Position numbers and translations under genes: made by a program. From NCBI GenBank assembly GCA_021401465.1, contig JADDMT010000051.1, positions 124,001 through 188,000 of the forward strand: a stretch of 64,000 bases of DNA, given 5' to 3'. The notes beneath the pieces were generated by a model, which ran no database searches, was not told the origin of the DNA, and saw only the letters and a list, made by a program, of their open reading frames with translations. The DNA comes from Teratosphaeria epicoccoides. Lineage: Eukaryota > Ascomycota > Dothideomycetes > Mycosphaerellales > Teratosphaeriaceae. Shown piece by piece: positions 22,173 to 32,900 of this stretch. Positions within the stretch are counted from its first letter, which is position 1; every line of letters begins with the position of its first letter.

Positions 22173-23732
22173 ATGCCGACTCTAGAAGCAGGCTTTCCTC
22201 ATGATGCCTCCAGCTCCTTGACGTTGCAGGACAAGCTCGCCGCCATCTCAGCTCATCGTATGACTGCGGGTCATTTACCCGGTGGCAACTCTCCTCGCGT
22301 CTTCTCGGACGTTTTTCGCTTTGGCAATCATGACAGCAAGCCGTGGGCAGCTCCAATGTTTCATCACCTCAGCGAGGAGGGCAGAGCAAGAGAGGCCTCG
22401 ACATTGAAGGCTGTGTCGACGACGAAGGGGATGGAAAATGCGCGGCCGATTAGTCTTGGAACCGCACGGCCGAATGGAAGGTACCTGCCTTGGGAGAGTC
22501 TTTCCATGAGTTCGCACGCGAGCACCAACGACATCTCTAGCAGTTCAACAATTCGGGACACCCACGGTGCAAAGACAAGTTGCCATCGCGGCGAGTCTGC
22601 TTTCGACTTGAACATCGCTTTGAATTATGGCTCAGCAGCCGGCTCGCCACAGGTCCTGCGTTTCATCACCGAGCATGTGGAGCTCACTCACAACCCTCCA
22701 TATCGCGACTGGGCAACCACACTGACTTGTAGCACCACTTCCGCTTTAGACGTCGTGTTCCGGATGCTGTGCAATCGAGGAGGCAGCGTGCTCTGCGAGA
22801 GACTCAGCTACTCTGGCGTTATCGAGGCCGCGGCGCCGCTTGGCATCAGATTGTTCGCGTTGGAGATGGACCAGGACGGCTTGCTTCCTGAAGTATTGGA
22901 CGGCAAGTTGAACGACTGGGTCGAAGGGAGAGACGGAACCAAGCCGAGGGTTCTGTACACTATTCCGACCGGACAGAACCCGACAGCAACAACACAGAGT
23001 CTGGAGCGTCGCAAAGTCATATACGCAGTTGCGGAGCGCCACGATCTGTTGATCATTGAGGACGATCCGTATTACTTTCTGAAGCTCAACCTTCCTGAGC
23101 ACATCACAACGGAACAGTACCTGAGCTCGCTTCCGAATTCGTATTTGTCTCTTGACACTTCCGGTCGCGTGCTCCGACTAGAGACCACGTCCAAGATTCT
23201 AGCTCCTGGCCTTCGACTCGGCTGGCTCACTGGTCCTTCAGAATTCGTATCAAAGTTCATCAGCCACATGGACTTCGGTGCTGCGTTTCCCAGTGGACCG
23301 TCGCAAGTGATGGTCTACAAGCTACTTGACCAGCAGTGGGGACATACCGGCTTCCTGGAATGGCTGATCGATCTATCGCAGCAGATGGGACACAGTCGGG
23401 ACCTCCTGGTCGAGGGGTGCCAGAAGTACTTGCCGCGAGGGGCGTGCCGTTGGAGGGTACCAGAGTCTGGCATGTTCGTTTGGGTAGAGATTGACGCTCC
23501 TACTGCTGGTGCCGGTGTGCTCAATGTAGAGGATCGGATATATAGGAAGGCGGTGAGTCGAGGGGTGAAGCCTGGGAAGGGCAGTTGGTTTGCTGTTGAT
23601 AAGAAGGCATACAGTGCTGTAGCTTTTCGATTGACGTTTGCTGCTGCGGATCCAGACGAGTTGGACGAGGCTGTTGAGCGATTTGCGAGTGCTGTCAGAG
23701 AAGTGCTCGGTGACATTTCACGAGGTCAGTGA
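22173..23732 (+). CDS. PLP-dependent class I/II aminotransferase (aromatic/2-aminoadipate type)
   Basis: Single exon, 519 aa from the ATG at 22173. It belongs to fold-type I aminotransferases close to fungal Aro8/LysN-like enzymes, which move amino groups between aromatic amino acids or 2-aminoadipate and 2-oxoglutarate. Motifs include FDLNIALNYGSAAGSP, the cofactor-binding TCSTTSALDVVFRML, YTIPTGQNPTATTQSLERRK, the PLP-phenol pair region LLIIEDDPYYF, the Schiff-base lysine in TSKILAPGLRLGWLTGP and a C-terminal FRLTFAA Arg that binds carboxylate. Together with the upstream Ldh2-type dehydrogenase it could convert an amino acid to a 2-hydroxy acid or handle lysine-derived ketimines. Confidence 0.9.
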   Translation: MPTLEAGFPHDASSSLTLQDKLAAISAHRMTAGHLPGGNSPRVFSDVFRFGNHDSKPWAAPMFHHLSEEGRAREASTLKAVSTTKGMENARPISLGTARPNGRYLPWESLSMSSHASTNDISSSSTIRDTHGAKTSCHRGESAFDLNIALNYGSAAGSPQVLRFITEHVELTHNPPYRDWATTLTCSTTSALDVVFRMLCNRGGSVLCERLSYSGVIEAAAPLGIRLFALEMDQDGLLPEVLDGKLNDWVEGRDGTKPRVLYTIPTGQNPTATTQSLERRKVIYAVAERHDLLIIEDDPYYFLKLNLPEHITTEQYLSSLPNSYLSLDTSGRVLRLETTSKILAPGLRLGWLTGPSEFVSKFISHMDFGAAFPSGPSQVMVYKLLDQQWGHTGFLEWLIDLSQQMGHSRDLLVEGCQKYLPRGACRWRVPESGMFVWVEIDAPTAGAGVLNVEDRIYRKAVSRGVKPGKGSWFAVDKKAYSAVAFRLTFAAADPDELDEAVERFASAVREVLGDISRGQ

Positions 23733-24361
23733 GTGGTAGCACGTGGCAGATCCACCGACATGTCAAATAGGTTGACATCGTTCCATGTAGACCAGCTGAG
23801 AGTTGACGCGGAAAGTGCCCGATACACCGCTCTATGTACGTAGTTCAACGCTACCGCCGTACGAGGGGAGCATTTCTGTCGATGTCAACGTGCACGTGAC
23901 AGTATAGGCGGGCCGAGCCGGCGGGCGGCCATGTGGCAAGGGGCGTTGACGATGAGGCCACACCAATCACAGGTGACATTCCCGAGTCCACATGCGATGC
24001 GCGGGACGTCCACGGGGCAGAAGAAAGTAGCGATTGTCGTGTCAGCAGCAGCAGCAGCAGCGGCAGCAGATGTACCCGCGATTGCATCGAGTCAGCCGGC
24101 AAGCTGGAGCGAGCATGGTCTGGAAATAGCCGTGCTCGTCCTCGCGGGCATCACCTAACATTGTTTCCCCCGCATGACTCGGCTGATCATACCATCGACA
24201 TCGAACTCGAGCCCCTCCCCGCGCCTGCCCTCCGACGCGACGCTGCCGGTGCCGCTGCAGGTGCGACTTCCTCGACGACATCGGCGCCGCTCCAGCCTGT
24301 CTCACCCTCGCACCTCAAGCGCCGCGAGAAGGTGTGCCGCCTGCTCGAGACCGACATCGCC
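23733..24361. other. Promoter region of the SPX transporter, with a CAG repeat
   Basis: The frame upstream of the transporter start is open and contains a CAG/CGG-type trinucleotide run at about 24041-24069. That run would encode Ser or Ala stretches if translated. Family proteins start at MKFSHSIQF, so this is read as 5' UTR and promoter. Confidence 0.5.
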
Positions 24362-27080
24362 ATGAAATTCTCCCACAGCATTCAGTTCAACGCCGTGCCT
24401 GATTGGTCGTCGCATTACATCTCTTACTCGAATCTGAAGAAGATCATATATCAGCTTGAGAAGCAGATCAATCAATCTGGCGTGCATAAGGCCCACGATG
24501 GAGAGACGGACGTCGAGAGCTCGCCGCTGTTGACCCAGTCCGGCGCATGGGATGATCCGGATAGGATTTTCACGCGGAAGTCCGACGATGAGCTGGATAA
24601 GATCTGCTCGTTCTACCAGTTGAAGGAGCTGGAGATTTTGGCTGAGGTGGAGGCGCTGCTGAAGGATGTGGAAGAGTTCGAGGCGGAGCATGCTGCGGGG
24701 GAGGTGGAGGATGGCGAGGGCATGGGACAGCGGAGGCAGAGTATGTGGGCGCGGGCCAGGCAGCAGAGTATCTTCAAGAGCATCCAGACGCGGAAGAGGC
24801 GGTCCAGTGAGGCAGGCACGGCGGACGGTGTTGGCCCGAGAGATCGTCGTGCATCGATTCCGGAAGGCAGGGAGGACGACACGGATGAGGAAGAGGATGA
24901 GCTTGCGCCGCTGAATAAGACTCAAAGTGCTACTGACCACCGCAGACCCTCCACGCGTGGTCTGACTTCAGACGGGAAGTTGACCGTGACGAAGGATTTG
25001 GCGGCAGATCGCTCATACCGCTCGTCAGACGCGCATTCGTCGGCGGAAGTCAGGAGACGACCGAGTATGGCATTCAATGACTTTGGTGACGATGCTTTGC
25101 AGGCGCTGTACGACGAAGGGATCACCCTGAAGAAACGGATCATCAACAACTATGTCAATATTTGCGAGCTCCGGAGCTTCATTCAGCTGAACGAGACTGG
25201 CTTTTCGAAAGTGTTCAAGAAGTACGACAAGATTCTGGATCGAAATCTGAAGTCCGACTATATCAACTCGAAAGTCAAGCCTGCATATCCATTTCAGCCG
25301 AGTACGACGCAGCACCTGCAAGATCATCTGGAGCGCGTGGAGGAGGCGTACGCTTCGATTGTCACCAACCATGATCTCGAGGCTGCGCGACGAGAGTTGC
25401 GGCTGCATCTCAGGGAGCATGTTGTCTGGGAACGCAATACAGTCTGGCGGGAGATGATTGGCATAGAACGTAAGGCCCAGGCTGCAAACTTGGGCATCAG
25501 GCAGACTATGCTCGGCCCCTCGAACAACCCGAAGGACAGCCGATTACAAGGCGACGATCCAGGTGCTGCGACTAAGGAGGTTCGAACACCGGTGGGAAAG
25601 TATGTGTGTCCCAAATTCCTGGTCAGCTGGAATTTCTGGACGCTCGTAGGCTGCTTGGCAGTATTTGCCGGACTGCTCGGTGTGAGATTTATGGAGAGAG
25701 AGGAGCAGCAGAACTGCTTGGCACTCGTTGCGTTCGTGTCTCTGCTGTGGGCGACTGAAGCCATACCGCTGTTCGTGACATCACTGCTTGTGCCTTTGCT
25801 GGTTGTGTTGCTTAATGTCGTTCGGGATGAGCAGCCGCCGCATGCTCGGCTCGACAGCAAGAAGGCGGCGGGCTACATCTTTGCTGCAATGTGGACGCCA
25901 GTCATCATGCTGTTACTCGGTGGTTTCACCATCGCGGCGGCGTTAAGTAAGTATAACATTGCGAAGATGATGGCGACGTTTGTGCTTTCGAAAGCTGGGA
26001 CAAAGCCGAGGACTGTGCTGTTGACCAGCATGGGCGTGGCGATGTTTGCGAGTATGTGGATCTCAAACGTTGCAGCGCCGGTGTTGTGCTTCTCTATCAT
26101 ACAGGTACGTCTCGCTGCCACCTCTCCTGTGACTCGGCATACTGACGATCTCCCAGCCCATCCTCCGGAATCTACCCTCCGACAGTGACATGTCCAAAGC
26201 CCTCCTCCTCGGCATCGCCCTGGCATCCAACATGGGCGGCGCCGCCTCCCCAATCGCCAGCCCGCAAAATCTCATCGCCCTTGAGAACATGGAACCCCAG
26301 CCCGGCTGGGGCATCTGGTTCTTCATCGCCCTCCCCGTCTGCATCATCTCCATCCTCCTCATTTGGATCCTCCTGCTCGTCACCTTTCGCCCTGGCCGCA
26401 ATACCACCATCGTTCCCATCCGGCCCATGAAAGACAAGTTCACCGGCATCCAGTACTTCATCAGCGCCGTCACGCTGCTCACCATCATCCTCTGGTGCCT
26501 TTCGCACCAAGTCGAAGGCATTTTTGGGGACATGGGCGTCATCGCTATCATACCTATTGTTCTTTTCTTCGGCACCGGGATCCTAACAAAAGAAGACTTC
26601 AACAACTTCCTCTGGACCATCATCATCCTCGCCGCCGGTGGCCTCGCGCTCGGCAAAGCCGTCAACTCCTCCGGCCTCCTAACCACAATCGCCATCTCCA
26701 TAACCCACTCCGTCGGCGGTCTAGGCCCTTACGCCCTGACTTGCGTCTTCGCCGCCCTCATCGCCGTCGTTGCCACTTTCATCTCCCACACCGTCGCGGC
26801 CCTCATCATCCTCCCTTTGGTCCGGGAAGTGGGAGCCGGCATGGCGGAACCGCATCCGAATCTACTGGTTATGGCGAGCGTGTTGATGGCGAGCGCAGCG
26901 ATGGGGCTGCCGACCAGCGGATTCCCGAATATGACGGCGATTATGATGGAGGATAGCCAGACGGGGCAGAGGTACTTGCAAGTGAAGCACTTTTTGACGA
27001 GGGGAGTGCCGAGTAGCGTGATGGCGTATGTGGTTATTGTTAGTGTGGGGTACGGGTTGATGTTTGCGGTTGGGTTTTAG
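24362..27080 (+). CDS. SPX-domain low-affinity phosphate transporter (PHO87/PHO90/PHO91-like)
   Basis: Two exons, 24362-26104 and 26157-27080, give 888 aa, matching yeast Pho87/Pho90/Pho91. The start is set by the SPX domain opening MKFSHSIQFNAVPDW with SYSNLKKIIYQLEKQ, whose lysine surface senses inositol pyrophosphates. The SPX part continues with an acidic charged insertion and ends near residue 350 (VNICELRSFIQLNETGFSKV). From about residue 420 a DASS/divalent anion:Na+ symporter domain follows, with about a dozen membrane segments. It has WATEAIPLFVTSLLVPLLV before the intron and ALASNMGGAASPIASPQN after it; the latter is a conserved ligand/Na+ loop. Expected role is phosphate transport at the plasma or vacuolar membrane. 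The intron is phase 0, GTACGT to CCCAG. Confidence 0.93.
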
Positions 27081-27707
27081 AGTCTCGGGGGGGGTGGGTG
27101 GATGGGGAAATTGGATAGAAGTTGGAGAGCCGGATACACCATCTGTTGGCCCATGTTTGCGTGTCTTGTGCGATTTCTCAAACGTTGCGGCTGACTATAC
27201 TTTCCAGAATCTCTCAATCTCCTCACAGTAGCCGCCCGAGGCTCTCACGTGACCCAGAGCCGAAGTAGCCGCTCTCGCCGAGCCATAGTCGTTCTTGCGC
27301 TTCGTCAGCTTCATCATCACAAACGTTATTCGTGGCTTCCATTAACTATATTCATTGAAGTTTTTATATCTTTTTTCCCATCTTCGATGGCTGCAGATAA
27401 GACATGATTCAGCAGACAGGGTCGGCTGGCGGCTGCTATCCACAAAGCGAGTAAGATGAGTGATGGTAGACTTGGTACCGGGGACTTCGCACGGCGCGAT
27501 GGGCTCGAGGCGCTTTACTGTAGATACACTCGCACGATTGAGGGGCATGTGACAATGTGCCGGTGAACCGCCGAGTCATACGAGTTGGCGACATGAACCA
27601 AGAGACCGGCGACTGAAATGGGGAATTTGCCAGTGGATGGTGCACTATTGTGAGCTGCTTTTGAGAAAGCAAATTCTATCATCTATGCTAACAGATCAAC
27701 CCATCAG
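27081..27707. other. Intergenic region before the MFS remnant
   Basis: No supported gene. The expected N-terminal half of the MFS transporter was not found. A CTAAC branch point and CATCAG acceptor lie just before 27708. Confidence 0.5.
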
Positions 27708-28194
27708 CTTGGAATTTCTGCCAAGCGAATCCGCCCACCATCTCACAATGCTTTCAGTGTGGTGGCCCGTAGGGCAACTGGTTGGATCGCTGGTCGCCTG
27801 GCCCCTGCTCGTCACCTACAAGATAGACGGCTGGCGCTATCTGCTGTATCTCATGGGCGGCATAACGCTTGTCGGCTTCTTCGCCCGCGTCTTCGTCTTC
27901 GAGCTGTTCGAGTCTCCGAAATTCCTGCTTGCTCGCGGAAGACAAGCCGAAACCACGACCGTCATTCGTGGTCTCGCATACAAGAATGACCGCCAGACGT
28001 GGCTCACAGAAGAGGTCCTGAACGAGATCGGAGGTCATCCTGATGCTACTTCCGGTGGCAAACTGAGCACATTCGAGATCATCCGCCGCAATCTGTCGAA
28101 CTTTTCTACACAGCGCATAGGCCCATTGTTCGCCTCGAAAAAGCTTGGATTGACGACCATCCTCATCTGGATCTGCTGGATTATGCTCACATGA
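27708..28194 (+). pseudogene. Remnant exon of an MFS sugar/carboxylate transporter
   Basis: This frame encodes only an internal piece of a major facilitator transporter: LEFLPSESAHHLTMLSVWWP, two membrane helices, a WRYLLYLMGG segment, ESPKFLLARGRQAE after the sixth helix, and WLTEEVLNEIGG in the central loop. It stops in the following helix (IWICWIMLT). A normal protein has twelve helices and about 500 aa, so both ends are missing. The piece starts exactly at an intron acceptor, so it looks like one surviving exon of a spliced gene. It ends 20 bp from the convergent HAD gene, suggesting a deletion junction between them. Confidence 0.7.
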
Positions 28195-28213
28195 ATCGTA
28201 TACATCAAACGGC

Positions 28214-28994
28214 TTACACAGCCTTCATCTTCTGCAGCAGCTCTTCCATGCTCGATGCATACAGGTCAAACTTGCCAAAGACGTCAGTGACTGGATCATG
28301 CTCCTCGAAGTCGAGGTATGCCGTTTTGAAGCCGGCCTTCCTCGCCGCAATCAGATCCCAAGCATGCGCAGCTACAAACCACCGGTCGCCCGCGCCCTCG
28401 GCTCCAAGACCCCTAGAAGTGAGATGCTTGTTCGCAGTCTCATACACCACCACATCTGGCTTCGCCCTCTTGACATCATCACAAGAGAGCAAATGATCAG
28501 AATCCAGCTCAATTCCAGCCGATTCATAATACTTCAAACTAGTCTCCTTCGCCCCATTCGTCACGGCATACACATCCCAACCCGCCTGTCGCAACCCATC
28601 ATAGCACTCCTTCAAGCCCGGACGAGCAGGCAGCTTCGTGACTTCCGCCATCACCGCCGCGACATCCTCATCTGTCACGTCAGACGCAGGTACATCTACG
28701 ACTTGGCAGGCGCGCTTGAAAGTCTGCCTCAGGATCTGGGCGATGGGCGTGTAGGAGCCTACGATGGAGGTGTAGGTGAAGTCCCTCTGGGCCGCGTAGA
28801 ACCAGCTGAAGAAGAGAGTCTTGGGGTCGACACCGGCGGGTTGGAGTTTGGGGCCGATGCGGGCGTCGATTGCTGTTATGGCGTTTTGGAAGTCGAAGCA
28901 TGTGCCCTGTCGTGTCTGGGTTAGTTTGTGCTGCTGCGCTGGGTGGGAGTGGTGGTGTACTTACAAGCACATCGAAGCAGGCAGACTTCGTCAT
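28214..28994 (-). CDS. HAD-superfamily hydrolase, haloacid dehalogenase type II
   Basis: Two exons, 28965-28994 (10 codons) and 28214-28906, joined in phase 0 across a 58-bp intron (GTAAGT to CGACAG), giving 240 aa. The first exon ends MTKSACFDVL and joins GTCFDFQN, rebuilding the motif I nucleophile block FDxxGT typical of 2-haloacid dehalogenases. Motif II is YAVTNGAKE, motif III lies at SCDDVKRAKPD and motif IV at FVAAHAWDLIAARKAG. The tail has FGKFDLYASSMEELL. The enzyme hydrolyses small 2-halo acids or phosphate-like substrates in the cytosol. It lies about 1 kb beyond the end of the PKS-NRPS, and there is no evidence that it is part of that cluster. Confidence 0.9.
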
Positions 28995-29971
28995 GGTTCT
29001 CGGTAGTAAGGACGTAGCTTGTGCTGATGAGGCGTTTTCACATGGCACTTTTGTTAATGGCTGCGTTTGTCGCTGAACAGCATTTGAGATCTGGTGCAAA
29101 CAGCACCTGCTTGTAACTTCCATCATACGTCACAAGCGTTAAAGGCTATTGCGGAGCATACTCGGCGAGCGTGCATAGTGGTTGGTTCAAGTCCGCAGGC
29201 CATTGCGAGGGCTGCTTGAGACGTGAACGGTGCTAGTATTTCAGTATCTTCCTGCGGCGCGGTTCGCATCGAGATTGGTGTTGTGAGATCGGCTTATCGA
29301 GGCTTCACCATCCATATTGAATACCTCCATCACTTGCTGATCCAACAAGAAAATGCCAGCCGGCAAGTGAAACTCCCACAATGGTGATCCGGGGCATGAC
29401 ATTTGGCACCGTGACGGTACAGTCTAAGTGATCAGATGAATAGACGACAACGCAGATGCGTCCTAAGCAAGATCTTTAGGAGCCGCGGAGATAGAACGTG
29501 GAATGATTCTTTTACGTCAATGTCTCATGACGAGGTGAAGATAGGAGGTAGCAAGGGATCCTTATGTATAATTAGACCAGTCTAATATGGGTGACCGCGG
29601 ATGCCTCACGTGTAGGGTTCAACGAGGTGCTTTGTCCCAGGGGAGGGTATACCTTAGCTGGGTGATAGACTGATCGTCATCCTGATTGTCACCGTTGACA
29701 ATAGCCCCGCTACTGAGAGCGCCCTATCGATCCTGCATAGTTTCGTCTGGCATGTCTCCAGGCATCTCCCCTCTGAGCTTGTCGGTAGGAAGCCCAATTA
29801 TGCGGGCTTGCAGTAACAGGCACAGACAGCGTATCCGGCCGTTTACTCTGGGGAAAACGTCCGGAGCAGGTTTGCGGGGGTGTTTTGAGAGCACTAGAGC
29901 TTGCAAGAAAGTGATCAGTAGGTGGAGCAAATGTGGTAGAGAGGATATATCGCATACTCGTCGCGCTTAGT
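28995..29971. other. Intergenic region at the left edge of the PKS-NRPS cluster
   Basis: No supported gene in nearly 1 kb. It contains the promoter of the HAD gene on its left and the PKS-NRPS 3' UTR on its right. No inverted repeats or transposon features were noticed. Confidence 0.5.
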
Positions 29972-32900
29972 CTAAGAGCCCAAGTAAGGGAACCGTATCT
30001 TCTCTTCCTTCTGCACAATAGCCTCGAGGTAGCCAGCTATCAATGGATCTATACCAGCTGCGGTCGCACGCTCGATCCATGCGTCTATCGAAAGCTCTTC
30101 ACAATCTATCTCGTGCACATCATGCATGTGCGTGCGCAGCCGCGCGACAGGCAGCCTGCGACCGCTGGAGTGGTGAACAAACCGGACAGGCTCCGCCACA
30201 TCGCCTGCAGGCCGTAGGATTTCCTGCACGATATCCTTAGCGATGGCGTTTACATCCTTGAAGTCGAAATAGCCCTCAAAATTGTCGAACCGAGGGACTG
30301 CTCGCATAGACATGGCAAACTTGAGCAGCGCATTCAGCGCGTCTTCGCTTGGCGCTCGGGATCCTACAGGAGCGCAGGATCGATGGATGGTTACTCGAAG
30401 GCCCGTCTCGTGTGACAGTAGCTCCAGCGTGCGCTCACTGGCCCATTTCGACGCCGTGAAGCCTTCAGACCCGTCTATGGGTGGGAAACTAGTTGCAACA
30501 GACTCTGGCGGTAGATCTGTTGAGCCTGAAAGCAAAGTGACACGACTTGAGGACAGATAGTGGATGGGTATCTCCCCAGACACCGCAAGTGTAGCCAAGA
30601 AGCGTGTGGAATGCACGTTCGGCAAGCGTAACGATGAGTAGCGGTTCAGGCAGTGTCCCTCTGAGCCCGCGTGCAAGACGACATCCGCATTCTCTCTTAA
30701 CACAGCTTGTTCTGCCTCCGAGAGGCCTAATGTGGGATGCGCAAGAGTGCCGACGTAGACCTTGACCTTTTCAAGAGATGCCAATCGGCCCTTTTCTTCC
30801 GCCGGCACGGCAACGCAATGCACGATGCCAACTTCGGAGCGTTGGAGAAGAGCCGTCAAAACGGCCATCCCGACAAAGCTAGTGGATCCTGTATGTACAA
30901 TCTGCAGAGTCGAACGTCCAGATGCTCTTGGCTTCCCCAACTCTGCGGCAGAGGCTGTTCCTTGCGGCGGTGACGTCTCCAAGACCCAGTCAATCTGCTC
31001 ATGACTAGACAATTCTTCTCGCTTGCCGGTGCTGATTCGAGCGGCCATGCGACCGAGAGTACTCGCTGCGTACAGGTCTATGATGGGAACATGAACGCCA
31101 CTATCCTGTCTGATGGCTGCTTGAAGCCTGACAAGCATCATTGAGTTGCCACCAAGAATGAAGAAATCCGAGTCTGACCCAATGGAACTAGTCTGCGGCA
31201 GTATCTTCTGCCACAGCAGCCTGAGCTCACCCTCTGCGAGCGTCAGACGCTGTGCCTGGCTCGGTTTGGCCTGTGCGTCTGGCATTGGTATTTCTGCAAT
31301 GGCCTTCCGGTCGACCTTCCCATTGACCGTGATTGGCAGGGTTTCGAGTGGAATGATCACCGATGGAATCATGTAATGCGGCAGGGGCAGATTGTTTGTG
31401 AGCTCGGTCAACTCCGCCGAGGACAAGCTCACGCCGGGTGCGAACACAGCATGAGCGACCAAGAAGGAGGGCTCCCCACGGACAGAAGCAACAGCATCAA
31501 CAATTCGTCCTGAAGCCGCATGGCGGAGCTGATTCGCTACTTCATTGAGCTCGATGCGCTGGCCATGCAGCTTCACTTGATCATCGCCATCCATTCTTCC
31601 CATGAAGATGAGTTTACCATCTTCGGAAAAGCGGCCCTTGTCTCCCGTTCTGTACATTCTATTCCATCCTTTCGCTTTATCGTCTGGACTTGCGTGCGGA
31701 TCCAAAGGAAAGCTCGTGCAAGTCAATTTGTCTTGGCGTATGTAGCCAAGTGCGACGCCAGCTCCAGCGATGCATATTTCGCCTATCATGCCTGCCGGCA
31801 TCGCGTGACCATGCTCGTTGATAATATAGACAGAGTAGTTCGCGAGTGTTTTACCGACTAAGCTATGTTCGTGACATAGCTTCTCATCAAACGACTCCAG
31901 TGAGATCTTCTCGAACGTCGCAGCGGCCGTAATTTCCGTCGGCCCATAGCAGTTGATCAATTTCATCTTGGGTGCCACAAGGGTTTCGAAGTCGCGAAGT
32001 AGCTCCCTGGTTACCATCTCGCCGCCCATACATGCCTGGTGCCAGCTGCTGCAGCGGCTCAAGCTTTCGCGGCCGTGGCAAAGCATGATATGATATTCCG
32101 AGGGGGTTGCAATTGTGAAGGTGATATCCGCGGCCAACATGAGCTTTGACAGCTCTACGGGGTCGCCACGTGTCTTTGAAGAAGCCACGACGAGCGTGCC
32201 GCCGTTCGCTAATGCGCAGAAAGACTGGACAATAGACATGTCGAAGCTCAGTGAGCTTTGTTGAAGGACGGTCTCCCTCTTGATGCCCAGGTCATGTGTC
32301 TTGACGGCGAGGTGATTCCTAAAATTCGCTTGCGACAGCACAATACCTTTCGGCACGCCTATAATCGTTAAATCATTATAGGCCAATGCTCCATGCATCT
32401 GAATCTGTACTCACCTGTAGTTCCGCTGGTGTACAATATGAAGGCAGGTTGATCAGGAACAGCGCTGTCGCGGAGCTCCGTAGCGATCGGAGACTGCGGC
32501 AAACATTCGACGTTGACAGCACCGAAAGCGAACTTGAAGTTATTGCGCAGTTCGGAAGCAGCATGATCAGTGTCCGACTGGTGCAGGAGAAGGCCAGCTC
32601 CACAGCTTTGCACCATGATGATTTGTCTGGCTCGCGGTAGTCGAGGATCCAAAGGGAGGTACACGAGGCCGCTGATAAGTATCGCCAGCATCGAAGCAAT
32701 GGAAAGGTGTGATGGTCTGCACAGAACCGCAACTGGTGTCCCGGGCTTTGCGTCGGATGCATATATTGCGTGGACAATGGCATTGACCTTGGTCTTCAAT
32801 TCTGCATAGGTCATTTTGCCAGTTTCATCCTGTATAGCTGTCCCCGATGCATACTTCACGGCCATATCAAGGAATCGTTGGGAAAGCGTGCTCGGCCAGT

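Noticed and set aside
23933..24361. In-frame N-terminal extension of the SPX phosphate transporter
   Set aside because: SPX proteins begin at the MKFSHSIQF-type start; the extension is low-complexity with a CAG repeat.
28214..28994. HAD dehalogenase as member of the PKS-NRPS cluster
   Set aside because: Separated by about 1 kb and convergent with an MFS relic; no pathway logic beyond speculation.
29161..29220. Possible tRNA T-arm (GGTTCAAGTCC)
   Set aside because: No matching stems or cloverleaf could be folded around it.
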